Of a DNA stretch of 64,000 bases, positions 40,917 through 49,129 are shown one piece after another; positions within the stretch are counted from its first letter, which is position 1; each line of letters starts with the position of its first letter. This DNA comes from a virus. The notes beneath the pieces are model-generated. The model did no database searches. It was not told the origin of the DNA and was given only the letters and a program-made list of their open reading frames with translations. The position numbers and the translations under genes were made by a program. The stretch lies in the IMG/VR virus record IMGVR_UViG_3300027902_000001, positions 1-64,000 of that record. One strand, given 5' to 3'.

Positions 40917-41660
40917 ATGCCCCACCAACCCCGCTTACCGCGTAAGACGCGCGCCAGAGCGGCCTTCGAGGCCGCCGAAGCCCTGCATACCGTGCAGGAG
41001 GCCGAGGCTGACCTGCCGCCGGAGCCTGCGCCGGACCTGCCGGATGATTACTTCGCGCCGCCCAAGCCGAAACACAACGACCTGGCCGCCCGCTCCACCG
41101 GCGTGCCCACCGGCAGCATCGGCTACATCTCGCCGGTCTACAAAAAGGCCAGCGGTGGGCTGCACCCCGCCTGGGACATGGACGAGGTCATCGCCGCGAT
41201 CCGTCGCTACGAAGGCAACTTGAACATGGCGGCTAAGATGCTCGGCGTCACGCGTCGCATGTTGGACTACTACCGCCGCGACCAACCCGAAGTGCAGGCG
41301 GTTTGCCAGGAAGAATGGGAGAGCCGCCTGGATAACGTCGAGGGCGTGCTCTACAACCGTGCCCTGCACGGCGAAGGTTGGGCGGTGTGTTTCATGCTCA
41401 AAACGCAAGGCCGCGGGCGCGGCTATATGGAGCGAGAAGTCTCGCTCAACATGAAACTGGACTTGAATCAACTCAATGACGAACAACTCAGACGCATCGC
41501 CAATGGTGAACACCCCGCAGTCGTTATGGGCGGTCCGCGCACAAGCGGTGCTGGAAGCGCGGAAACGGGGCCTGACGGAAACGTCGTCGAAGGCGAAACC
41601 CGACTTCTTATGGGAGGCCCTACCGAAGCAGAAGCTGGCGCTACGGAATCCGGCGACTGA
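40917..41660 (+). CDS. terS: Terminase small subunit
   Basis: The 247-residue protein has a Fis-type helix-turn-helix (N-M-A-A-K-M-L-G-V-T-R-R-M-L-D-Y-Y near residue 102), typical of small terminases that recognise packaging sites. It lies between a methyltransferase and the large terminase. Its last 185 bases overlap the large-subunit gene in another frame; that tail is Gly/Glu/Ala-rich. Confidence 0.75.
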   Translation: MPHQPRLPRKTRARAAFEAAEALHTVQEAEADLPPEPAPDLPDDYFAPPKPKHNDLAARSTGVPTGSIGYISPVYKKASGGLHPAWDMDEVIAAIRRYEGNLNMAAKMLGVTRRMLDYYRRDQPEVQAVCQEEWESRLDNVEGVLYNRALHGEGWAVCFMLKTQGRGRGYMEREVSLNMKLDLNQLNDEQLRRIANGEHPAVVMGGPRTSGAGSAETGPDGNVVEGETRLLMGGPTEAEAGATESGD

Positions 41661-43386
41661 ACTGCTCTTTGGCGGGGCCGCAGGGGGGGGTAAGCTTCTT
41701 GACATAACGACGTTATTGCCGACCCCTGATGGGTGGACGACGATGGCTGCCGTGCGGGTCGGCGACTTCGTGCTCGGCTCGAATGGCCAACCTACGGAGG
41801 TGCTGGCGACTTCGGCCATCGACCCCCACCCTAGCGCCTATCAGTTGACCTTCGCCGATGGCGCAGTGATCCGCGCCGATGGCCGGCACAAGTGGCAGGT
41901 CAGGACCAACATAGGTACACTGGTCATTATGACCGCTACCTGGGCCCGCTGGCATGGTACGATGGCGGCTACGCTGCGCCGACCGGACGCCAGCCAGGTA
42001 GCCTTGACGACTATCGAGCGCACCGACGCCGTGCCGATGCGCTGCATCCAAGTTGCCGCCGCCGATGGCGTCTACTTGTGCGGTCCCACCGCCCTGCCGA
42101 CCCATAACAGCGACCTGCTGCTCGGCGCGGCGCGCACCCAACACCATCAGGTGCTGCTGCTGCGCCGCGGCTTCCCCGACCTGGAACGCTCGCTGATCCT
42201 GCGCTCCAGCCAACTGTACGGCAATCCGGCCCTCTATAACGCCTCCAAGCACGTCTGGAAGTTCCCGGACGGTCAGCGCATCGAGTTTGGCCACCTGGAA
42301 CATTTGAAGAACCTCGAAGACTACCAGTCGGCGCAATACGATATGATCGGCTTCGACGAACTGGTGCAGTTCCCCAAAGAGATGTACGTCTACATGCTCT
42401 CCCGCCTGCGCACCACGCGCCTCAACCAACGCGTGCGCGTCGTCTCCTGTACCAACCCCGGCGGCGAAGGCAATGACTGGGTGCTGGAACGCTGGGCGGC
42501 CTGGCTCGATCCTGACTATCCCAAACCCGCTAAGATGGGCGAGGTGCGCTGGTACAAGCTGATCGACGACAAACACGAAGTCGAATGCGACGAAGGCGAC
42601 CCTGACGCCGTGTCGCGCTCCTTCATCCCGGCCTTCCTGTCCGACAACCCCTCCATCGACCTGGCCTACCGCCGTCGCCTGGCCCTGCTGCCGCAGCCGT
42701 GGAAGGATCAACTGCTCTACGGCTCGTGGGCCATCGGCCAAACCGACGACGCGCATCAGATCATCCCGACGCAGTGGATTCGCGCCGCGCAGCAACGCTG
42801 GACGCCCGGCGGGCGCTTGGGCTTTCTGACTTGCCTGGGCTGCGACCCGGCCCACGGCGGCGAGGATCAGACCGTGATCGCGTCGCGTTACGGCTATTGG
42901 CTCGGCGAGTTGAAGAAGACCCCCGGCGTCATGACGCCCAGCGGCACCGCGGTAACCGACCTGCTCGCGCCGCTGCTCAGCCGCGGCGGCTACTGCAACC
43001 TGGACATGGCCTCGATCGGCGCGTCGGCCTACGATGAGGCGGTCAAGCAGAGAATGAACGTCATCGGCTATAATCTCAGCGCACCCTCACAGGCCCTTGA
43101 CAGGAGTGGTAAACTAAGGTTTGTCAACCTGCGCGCTGAGATGTATTGGCGGCTGCGCGAGGCGCTGGACCCCGACAACGAGTTTCCGCTGGCCCTGCCG
43201 CCCGACCCAGAGTTGTCCGGCGATCTGCGGGCGCAACGCTGGCAACTGGAAGTGCGGGGCATTCAGGTCGTCGATAAGGACGACATTCGTAAGACCTTGG
43301 GCCGCTCGCCGGACTGCGGCGATGCGGTGGCGCTGACCATGCTGGAGCCACAACACGTGGCGGGCGGCGTGGGCCGCATCTTCTAG
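41476..43386 (+). CDS. terL: Terminase large subunit with a mini-intein
   Basis: The precursor is 636 residues. Walker A G-G-A-A-G-G-G-K|S is split by a 138-residue intein (residues 74-211). After splicing the protein is about 498 residues with Walker B Y-D-M-I-G-F-D-E, coupling motif S-C-T-N-P-G, and nuclease acids in G-C-D-P-A-H-G-G-E-D, N-L-D and P-D-C-G-D-A. It packages DNA into capsids. Alternative start ATG at 41503. No ribosome site is visible; translation may be coupled to the small subunit, which overlaps by 185 bases. Confidence 0.9.
   Translation: MTNNSDASPMVNTPQSLWAVRAQAVLEARKRGLTETSSKAKPDFLWEALPKQKLALRNPATELLFGGAAGGGKLLDITTLLPTPDGWTTMAAVRVGDFVLGSNGQPTEVLATSAIDPHPSAYQLTFADGAVIRADGRHKWQVRTNIGTLVIMTATWARWHGTMAATLRRPDASQVALTTIERTDAVPMRCIQVAAADGVYLCGPTALPTHNSDLLLGAARTQHHQVLLLRRGFPDLERSLILRSSQLYGNPALYNASKHVWKFPDGQRIEFGHLEHLKNLEDYQSAQYDMIGFDELVQFPKEMYVYMLSRLRTTRLNQRVRVVSCTNPGGEGNDWVLERWAAWLDPDYPKPAKMGEVRWYKLIDDKHEVECDEGDPDAVSRSFIPAFLSDNPSIDLAYRRRLALLPQPWKDQLLYGSWAIGQTDDAHQIIPTQWIRAAQQRWTPGGRLGFLTCLGCDPAHGGEDQTVIASRYGYWLGELKKTPGVMTPSGTAVTDLLAPLLSRGGYCNLDMASIGASAYDEAVKQRMNVIGYNLSAPSQALDRSGKLRFVNLRAEMYWRLREALDPDNEFPLALPPDPELSGDLRAQRWQLEVRGIQVVDKDDIRKTLGRSPDCGDAVALTMLEPQHVAGGVGRIF
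41695..42108 (+). mobile_element. Class 3-type mini-intein in the large terminase
   Basis: The insert starts with Leu rather than Cys or Ser and ends P-T-H-N before Ser. Block A reads L-P-T-P-D-G-W, then V-G-D-F-V-L-G. The block B region has H138-K-W140. Block F has Y-L-C202, and the end has T209-H-N211. The W-C-T trio with a non-nucleophilic first residue is the signature of class 3 inteins, which use the block F Cys. No homing endonuclease domain is present, so it is a splicing-only intein at the Walker A lysine. Confidence 0.8.
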
Positions 43387-43393
43387 GAGTCAC

Positions 43394-43927
43394 ATGACCT
43401 GCATCATCGGTCTCGAACACCACGGCCACGTCTACATCGGCGGCGACTCCGCCGGCGCAAACGACTGGGACATTCAGGCCGTCGCGGCACGCAAGGTCTT
43501 TCAGGTCGATAGTCTGCTGATCGGCTACACGTCTTCTTTTCGCCTGGGTCAACTCTTGCAGTACAATCTGGCCGTGCCCGATAATCCCTTCACTCATGAC
43601 ATCCCGCGCTACATGGTCGCCAAATTGATCCCGGCGATCCGCGAGTGCCTGAAGGCCGGCGGCTATGCTAAAATCGAGAACAACGTCGAAAGCGGCGGCG
43701 GCTTCCTGGTCGGCTATCACGGCCAGGTCTATCTGGTGGGCAACGACTTCCAGATCACGCGCATGGCCGATGGCCTGACTGCCGTAGGCTGCGGGCGTAA
43801 CTACGCCTTGGGCGCGTTGGCCGCCCAACCGATCACCCACCCTAAACGCGCCATCTTACACGCGCTGGCGATTGCCGGTCACTTCTCGAACGGCGTCTGC
43901 GGCCCCTATTACGTGCTGACCTTGTGA
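43394..43927 (+). CDS. Proteasome-beta/HslV-like Ntn-hydrolase
   Basis: The 177-residue protein starts M-T-C-I-I-G. Counting the Thr after the initiator Met as 1, Asp lies at 17 (G-G-D-S-A-G) and Lys at 33 (A-A-R-K-V-F), exactly the Thr1-Asp17-Lys33 set of proteasome beta subunits. A C-terminal G-C-G-R-N-Y-A-L-G-A-L-A segment matches the family's V-G-S-G-x-x-x-A-x-G. It lies between terminase and portal genes, so it may process capsid or host proteins. AGGAG precedes the ATG. Confidence 0.75.
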   Translation: MTCIIGLEHHGHVYIGGDSAGANDWDIQAVAARKVFQVDSLLIGYTSSFRLGQLLQYNLAVPDNPFTHDIPRYMVAKLIPAIRECLKAGGYAKIENNVESGGGFLVGYHGQVYLVGNDFQITRMADGLTAVGCGRNYALGALAAQPITHPKRAILHALAIAGHFSNGVCGPYYVLTL

Positions 43928-43934
43928 GGCTACC

Positions 43935-45449
43935 ATGCCCAACACCGACTCCCGCCAACCCCGCTTCGCCGAGACGAAAGACCTGGTCTCTTTCACCTTT
44001 ACCGCCTGGGAAGACAGCCAGGACTTCCCACCCTGGGGCGATGCGGCCCGCACCTCACGCCTGCGCGCGTTTGCCCGCGAGGAGCCCATCCTGTCCGGCG
44101 CGCTGGCGTCGATGGTCTCTAAGGCCGCTTCCCTGGATTGGGCCGTGACGGGCGGGCGCAACAAGGTGCAACGCTATCAGGAACTGTTCGCCAACGCCTC
44201 CGATGGCGATGGCTGGAACCGCCTGATCGACCAGTGGAGCCAGGACTATCTCTGCACCGACATGGGCGGTACGCTGGAGTTGGCGCGCCAGGGACGTGAG
44301 GGGCCGGTCGTAGACCTCTATCCAGTCGATGCCGCCTGCCTGACGCGCACCGGCAATCGCCAGTACCCCTTCCGCTACTACCCCAAGATCGGCCGCACCG
44401 CCAGCGGCGGCATCCCGTTTGGTCCGCTGGATGTCGCCAACATCGTCGATCTGCCCTCTACCGACGAGACCAAGTTCGGCCTCGGTTTTTCACCCGTCAG
44501 CCGCGCGCTGAAAGCGGCCAGTGTGCTGCTGGCGCTCTACCGCTACGACGCCGAGAAGCTGGCCGACCTGCCCATGCCCGGCCTCGTCACCATGAGCGGC
44601 ATCCTGATGCCGGAACTTGAGGACGCCTTCAAGCTCTACCAGGCCAAGCGCCTGAGCCGCGAACAGTTCGTCTTCAAGTCGCTGCTGTGGTTCGCCTCCG
44701 CGGGCAACCCGCTGGCTAACATCAAGGCCGAACTGATCCCCTTCTCCAACCTGCCCGAAAACTTCGACCGCGGGCAGACCATCTCGCTCTACGTCTACAC
44801 GCTGGCCCTGGACTTCGGCGTCGATGCGCGCGAGTTCTGGCCGGCCACCCAGTCCGGCGCGACCAAGGGCGAGGCCGAGGTGCAGGCGCAAAAGGCCAAG
44901 GGCAAAGGCTTCGGCAGGATGCTCACGAACATGGAGCGCGTCGCCAACTGGCACATCTTGCCGTCCGGCATCGGCTTCGGTTTCGACCGCCGTAATGACG
45001 ACGACGATCTGGCCCGCGCCATCATGGAGGGTCAGCACATCAAGAACATCCGTGCGCTCTGGCAGCCCGATCCCGGCAGTGGCGAAGGCATCATCTCGAC
45101 CGCGGAGGCCCGCCAGCTGGCGATCGAGCGCGGCGTACTGCCGGACTGGATCGACCCCTCGACCTACGGCAAGCTCTACTCGATGGAAAAGGCGGCAGCC
45201 TGGCTGGAGGACGGCGGCGCACCCGGCTACGCCGAGATGAAGTCCTACCTGGGGCCGGGCGAAGACCTGGTGCGCGTGACCCGCTACGGCGCGACCCGCA
45301 CCGTCTGGTCCAGCGCCAAGAGCATCGCCGTCGATTGGCCGCTGGCGGGCGATGTCAATGAGGCCCAAACGTTACGGGGCGCGGCGCAAGAACATCTGCG
45401 GGCCGCGCAGCTGCTCGTCGCGGAGGCGTCCGATGCCGCCGACGACTGA
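43935..45449 (+). CDS. Portal protein (DUF935-like)
   Basis: The 504-residue protein follows the Ntn-hydrolase gene. It has the portal-like order: a mixed N-terminal half with Y-P-V-D and a central helical stem region, then P-G-S-G-E-G-I-I-S-T-A-E-A-R-Q. Position between terminase and head genes and length fit a portal, the dodecameric channel for DNA. Confidence 0.75.
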   Translation: MPNTDSRQPRFAETKDLVSFTFTAWEDSQDFPPWGDAARTSRLRAFAREEPILSGALASMVSKAASLDWAVTGGRNKVQRYQELFANASDGDGWNRLIDQWSQDYLCTDMGGTLELARQGREGPVVDLYPVDAACLTRTGNRQYPFRYYPKIGRTASGGIPFGPLDVANIVDLPSTDETKFGLGFSPVSRALKAASVLLALYRYDAEKLADLPMPGLVTMSGILMPELEDAFKLYQAKRLSREQFVFKSLLWFASAGNPLANIKAELIPFSNLPENFDRGQTISLYVYTLALDFGVDAREFWPATQSGATKGEAEVQAQKAKGKGFGRMLTNMERVANWHILPSGIGFGFDRRNDDDDLARAIMEGQHIKNIRALWQPDPGSGEGIISTAEARQLAIERGVLPDWIDPSTYGKLYSMEKAAAWLEDGGAPGYAEMKSYLGPGEDLVRVTRYGATRTVWSSAKSIAVDWPLAGDVNEAQTLRGAAQEHLRAAQLLVAEASDAADD

Positions 45450-45681
45450 GCAGCGCACGCGCCAACTGATCACGCGCGGGATCGCGCCGGAGAGCGCGGC
45501 CGGTCTGGTCGCGGCCGCCAATCAAGGAGGCCTGCTTGCGGAAGACGCTGCGGAGTTACTGGCTGCAACCACGGCGCAAGAACAAGAGGACGGGCGCGCG
45601 TTCGTGCTGTACAGCCCCCTCATCCCGGACTGGCTGCGCCGCGCCTGGCACGCGCGGAGGTATCCCCATGAGTCCATCTGA
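45433..45681 (+). CDS. Small head-region protein, unknown
   Basis: The 82-residue protein starts at the ATG with GGAGGCG upstream and overlaps the portal end. It is helical and Ala-rich (L-A-A-T-T-A-Q-E-Q-E). Function unknown. Confidence 0.5.
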   Translation: MPPTTEQRTRQLITRGIAPESAAGLVAAANQGGLLAEDAAELLAATTAQEQEDGRAFVLYSPLIPDWLRRAWHARRYPHESI

Positions 45682-45880
45682 TGCGACTGGCCTGCCGCGC
45701 ACGGTCGCGGTGACGCTCTACGAGGAACACTCTGTACTGCGGGCGGAGTGGCATGACGACTGGCCGCTACCACTGCGCCTGACCGTGCCGCCCGGTACGG
45801 TGACGTTCAGTGTCGAGAACGCCCAACGCCTGCTGCGCCTGTTGTTGGACAATGTGCCGACCGGCGAGGATGCCCTATGA
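45668..45880 (+). CDS. Small head-region protein, unknown
   Basis: The 70-residue protein starts at the ATG with GGAGGTATCCCC upstream. It is beta-rich with a final helix (A-Q-R-L-L-R-L-L-L-D). Function unknown. Confidence 0.5.
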   Translation: MSPSDATGLPRTVAVTLYEEHSVLRAEWHDDWPLPLRLTVPPGTVTFSVENAQRLLRLLLDNVPTGEDAL

Positions 45881-46188
45881 GGCTGAGTGATGTCGAGATG
45901 GTGATCATGGGTACGGAGGGTTGGACGCCCCAGGCGGCCCAGGCGTTCTATCAGCAAATCTTGAACATCCTGGTCAATCTGGCGTCGCCGGGCCTGTTGG
46001 GCCACGGCACGGTCACGGCGGAACTGCTCAATGTACGCGACCAGCCTGGTGTCACCGGTAACATCTTGGCTGGCCTGCGCCGGGGGGCCGCCGTCGAAGT
46101 TTGGGGCCGCACGCCCAAGAACAACTGGCTGTGCGTGCGGGCCGGCGATCTGGCCGGTTGGGTCAGCGCCGCCTACGTCCAGGCATGA
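45877..46188 (+). CDS. SH3-domain (SH3b) protein
   Basis: The 103-residue protein has V-T-A-E-L-L-N-V-R-D-Q-P-G-V near residue 46 and G-W-V-S-A-A-Y-V near its end, the classic bacterial SH3 pattern. It could bind peptidoglycan or help head/tail assembly. The stop overlaps an ATG at 46185. Confidence 0.7.
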   Translation: MRLSDVEMVIMGTEGWTPQAAQAFYQQILNILVNLASPGLLGHGTVTAELLNVRDQPGVTGNILAGLRRGAAVEVWGRTPKNNWLCVRAGDLAGWVSAAYVQA

Positions 46189-46304
46189 CTTTCACCCTGT
46201 GTCCTGACTACGCCACTGCGCCGCGGGACTGCGGTCTGGTGCGGCGGCAGGGCGACTATTGCTGTACCTTCTGCGCCGAGCCGCGCAGACCAAGGAGTAA
46301 CGCC

Positions 46305-47045
46305 ATGACCGATCCACGTGCGGCCAACTGCCGAGCCTATCATCTCAACGCCGCGGGCAGGGTGGATGGCATCCACTTGATTTGGGAACCGGTGCCCTCG
46401 GCTCCCTACGCCTGCGTCTTGGCCGAACTGATTGACGAGGAAGCCGCGATGGGCAACACGGTCGTCACCGTCGAAATCCTGAATCGTGACGGCATCCAGA
46501 CGGCGGAACGCGCCCTGATGGCCTGGCCCTACGGGGAGCCGCCCGCCGCGGATGCGCCCGCCGGGCCGGGGAACACCAACAACCAATTCACCACGACCAG
46601 CACCTTTCCTTCGACCCGTAATGGCGTCGAGGTCATTGGCCCCCTGGGTTTCTTCGTCGGTAACGCCGCCAAGCAAGCCATCTCGGATGTCATTTGGGGC
46701 TATGGCTTACCGGACCATCGGCATGTCAGCGGACACGTGGTCTTCAAGGAACGCGCCGGCGCGGTGACGCCGCCGGTGGAGCCGCCCAACTATGCCACCC
46801 TGGCTGCGGCGCTGCGCGGCGAAGCCGAGGCCCATGACGTGCTGGCCGTCAACCCGGCCGCGGCGCTCTGCAAGTACGGCGCGCGCTTGGGTCTCTGGCC
46901 GACCTCCAATGAGTTCACGTTCACGTTCGGCGGCGTCAACTACGTGGCGCAGCGTTTCCGCGATCCGGGTAACGACGACGTGCATGTGCTCTCCTGCGTG
47001 GTCGGTCAGTACGGCGTCATCGGACGCCTGACCTATCGTCCCTAA
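46305..47045 (+). CDS. Structural-region protein, unknown
   Basis: I chose the ATG at 46305 because AAGGAG precedes it. An upstream in-frame ATG at 46185 overlaps the SH3 gene stop (ATGA) and would add 40 residues with several Cys. The 246-residue protein is beta-rich with a V-V-F-K-E-R segment and a C-terminal G-V-N-Y-V-A-Q-R-F. No family recognised. Confidence 0.5.
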   Translation: MTDPRAANCRAYHLNAAGRVDGIHLIWEPVPSAPYACVLAELIDEEAAMGNTVVTVEILNRDGIQTAERALMAWPYGEPPAADAPAGPGNTNNQFTTTSTFPSTRNGVEVIGPLGFFVGNAAKQAISDVIWGYGLPDHRHVSGHVVFKERAGAVTPPVEPPNYATLAAALRGEAEAHDVLAVNPAAALCKYGARLGLWPTSNEFTFTFGGVNYVAQRFRDPGNDDVHVLSCVVGQYGVIGRLTYRP

Positions 47046-47325
47046 GCGCGGCTCGCCGAGTCCCATCCTGGTCAGATGGTTGAGCTACGCAGTCTGGTGC
47101 GCGCTGATCACGCTGCTGATGGTGCTGTTGACCAGTGCTATGCCGATCAGCGCACCTTAATTGCCATTCAGGGCCGTTTGGACATTCCGGTCCGGCGTCA
47201 TCGGGGGGAGTCCTTTTGAGGGGACTCTGAGTACCCCTACCGGCTCATACTGGGTCTTCATGCCCACCTCCGGCACGTTGATGGTCGAGATGCGGCGCAA
47301 GCCGTGGCTTACGCAGACCAGATGA
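47046..47325 (+). pseudogene. Interrupted reading frame in an intergenic gap
   Basis: One plus-strand frame is protein-like on both sides of an in-frame TAA (47158-47160): before it a hydrophobic helix, after it a polar segment with G-S-Y-W-V-F-M-P and a basic end (stop at 47323). No ribosome site or good start was found, so it may be a broken small gene or two weak ones. Confidence 0.3.
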
Positions 47326-47332
47326 CGCAAAC

Positions 47333-47752
47333 CTATAACTTACCGTGCTCCTTGGCGTGACACCAGTCGCAGAGCACTTTTACGTCCCACCAGTGCTCGT
47401 GCCAGAGCGAGTTGTAATGCAGATGATGAATTTGCAGATGGTGGCGATGGCCGCACGCGGCGCAGGTAGAGTGGGCTAAACGTAAAGCCGCCTGGCGCAC
47501 GCGCTGCCAGTGCGGCGTCAGCAGATAGTCGGCATAGGCCAGCGGTCGAGGGTCTACCCGCTGCTGATCCAGGAGGGGGTTGGGGTCGGGCGGCGGTGGG
47601 GGCGGCTTCCGCTGGCACAGCTTGGGCTTTTTTGGGGGCTTCTCCGCTGGCTTGGACTTACCCGGCTTGACGGGTATACCCACTTTGATCAGCTTCTGCT
47701 CATACTCCGTAAAGCTTGCCTTGAATGCTGGCGAAGGGGTCCTTCTAGGCAT
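47333..47752 (-). CDS. HNH nuclease-like protein
   Basis: The 139-residue protein has a Pro/Lys-rich start. It then has C-A-A-C-G (near 95), L-Q-I-H-H-L-H-Y and L-C-D-W-C-H-A-K-E-H, the zinc-HNH arrangement. It is minus-strand inside a plus-strand block and adjoins the wHTH gene, as mobile HNH genes often do. The start at ATG 47752 has a weak ribosome site. Confidence 0.65.
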   Translation of the reverse strand: MPRRTPSPAFKASFTEYEQKLIKVGIPVKPGKSKPAEKPPKKPKLCQRKPPPPPPDPNPLLDQQRVDPRPLAYADYLLTPHWQRVRQAALRLAHSTCAACGHRHHLQIHHLHYNSLWHEHWWDVKVLCDWCHAKEHGKL

Positions 47753-47760
47753 TACAGGGG

Positions 47761-48729
47761 TCAATTAAGTACCGTGCCCAACGTCGCGCGCCAGAGGCGC
47801 GTCAGCGGCACACCCTTGTGGAGCAACAGCAGCGGCAAGGCGTCACTGTTACGCGCGGTGCGATAGTGCGTACGACTGTCGGGAGCTAACCAACCCAAGG
47901 GCGCGGCGTGGCGGGTCTGATCTGGCGACGACTTAGAGCGTGACAAAGTTTGGCATCTGGTTTCGTCAGGTTGCGGTGCGTGCCGGTGTTGATAGTGGGC
48001 TAATCTTGCGCGGCCGATGGGTGAAGCGGTGCCGACAGTGGGTGTCATGGGGGGTGCATAAGAGTTGGGGCGATCCCACACGACGATGTATTCCCGTTCC
48101 TGGCATTCAGCATGATGATTACAGAGCTTTTCGAGGGTGTTGAAGGCTTGACCACAGCGACAGTGGTATTCGACGTGGCGGTCCGGCATGTCCCTGAAGG
48201 CGCTCGGCGGGGCAAAGGCGAAGTTCTGGCTCACCAGCACGCCGGCCTCCCGCTCCCATTGGCGCAAGGTGTTGCGCGTGACGCCGAAGATGCGCTGCAA
48301 GGCGTCTCGGCTGACCATCTCCGAACGGTCGCCATGCACGTAACGCTGCATGTAGGCGGCGTAACAGTGGGCGTAGAAGTGGCCCAGGTGCGCCAGATCG
48401 GCCAGTGCCAGCGCCACAGCGGGCGCATCGGAAGGCTCGCCGCCCAGGCGTAGCATGATGGGCTTGGCTCCGATCAGGTAGACGTAGCCGTGCCGTTCAT
48501 CCAAGCGCCACCACAGGCCGTCGCCCTTGGCGAGCAAGTTGCTGGCATGGCGCAGTTTGACGTGTAGATGCTCGCCGATGGCGTCCAATAAGACGGCTTG
48601 CGCGATACGCGTGCCGGGCGCGGTAGCCAGGGCACGCGCCAGGAGCCAGACGCGCAATAGCGCGCCTTCACCGGCTCGGTGGGCGGCTGGCATTAGGTCT
48701 GGCGGTAGCTTTACTTGGGGCACGTCCAT
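47761..48729 (-). CDS. Winged-helix zinc-finger protein, possible initiator
   Basis: The 322-residue protein has a helical N-terminal half. Residues near 140-165 carry V-S-R-D-A-L-Q-R-I-F-G-V-T-R-N-T-L-R-Q-W, an HTH. A C2H2-like finger follows (C-R-C-G-Q-A-F-N-T-L-E-K-L-C-N-H-H-A-E-C near 192-211). The last 60 residues are basic. An 11-bp iteron array starts 27 bases upstream of its start codon, which suggests an autoregulating initiator or repressor. No ribosome site is visible. Confidence 0.55.
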   Translation of the reverse strand: MDVPQVKLPPDLMPAAHRAGEGALLRVWLLARALATAPGTRIAQAVLLDAIGEHLHVKLRHASNLLAKGDGLWWRLDERHGYVYLIGAKPIMLRLGGEPSDAPAVALALADLAHLGHFYAHCYAAYMQRYVHGDRSEMVSRDALQRIFGVTRNTLRQWEREAGVLVSQNFAFAPPSAFRDMPDRHVEYHCRCGQAFNTLEKLCNHHAECQEREYIVVWDRPNSYAPPMTPTVGTASPIGRARLAHYQHRHAPQPDETRCQTLSRSKSSPDQTRHAAPLGWLAPDSRTHYRTARNSDALPLLLLHKGVPLTRLWRATLGTVLN

Positions 48730-48755
48730 GAGGATACACCGATGCGGACAAAGTT

Positions 48756-48872
48756 CACGACACTAACCTGACGATTTCCTGACATTTAGCTGACGCGTAT
48801 GATTTGTTGACACCAAAAGTTACAGCTTGCTGACGCCAGTCTGACAATCAGCAGACATGCAGCAGACAAAAC
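48756..48872. repeat. Array of 11-bp iterons (NCTGAC)
   Basis: GAC-containing hexamers start at 48756, 48767, 48778, 48789, then 48829, 48840, 48851 and 48862, all 11 bases apart within each block; the blocks are linked by two less perfect units at 48806 and 48818. Most read CCTGAC, GCTGAC, TCTGAC or GCAGAC. The helical spacing puts all units on one DNA face. Iterons of this kind bind initiator proteins at replication origins or regulators at promoters. Confidence 0.7.
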
Positions 48873-48893
48873 GCCCGACCTATAGGTCAGGCG
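48867..48893 (-). terminator. Rho-independent-type terminator of the island operon
   Basis: Minus strand: CGCC-(T)-GACC-TATA-GGTC-(G)-GGCG forms an imperfect hairpin followed by TTTT. The stop of the 48887-49129 gene lies inside the stem. It ends the leftward three-gene operon before the iterons. Confidence 0.65.
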
Positions 48894-49129
48894 ATCTTGT
48901 ACATGGTGACGACTTGTTCAGCTTGCGGCACGACGATCTCGCCCTTGATCAGCAGATGCGCGCCTTCGGGCCAGTAGCCGGTATCCGAGCAATCATCATC
49001 TGGCAAGGCTGATAGGAATTGAGGGTGATCGCCGTAATCGCCAGCGCCGATGTCTCTGGCGAGCTTGCCAGGATCAATCCGTTCGACATAGGTGTCGCCG
49101 TCACTGTTCCAGATCAGAAAGTAGGTCAT
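48887..49129 (-). CDS. Small acidic protein, unknown
   Basis: The 80-residue protein has AAGGAGC before its ATG. It contains P-D-D-D-C-S-D-T-G-Y near residue 43. The stop overlaps the terminator. Function unknown. Confidence 0.5.
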   Translation of the reverse strand: MTYFLIWNSDGDTYVERIDPGKLARDIGAGDYGDHPQFLSALPDDDCSDTGYWPEGAHLLIKGEIVVPQAEQVVTMYKIA

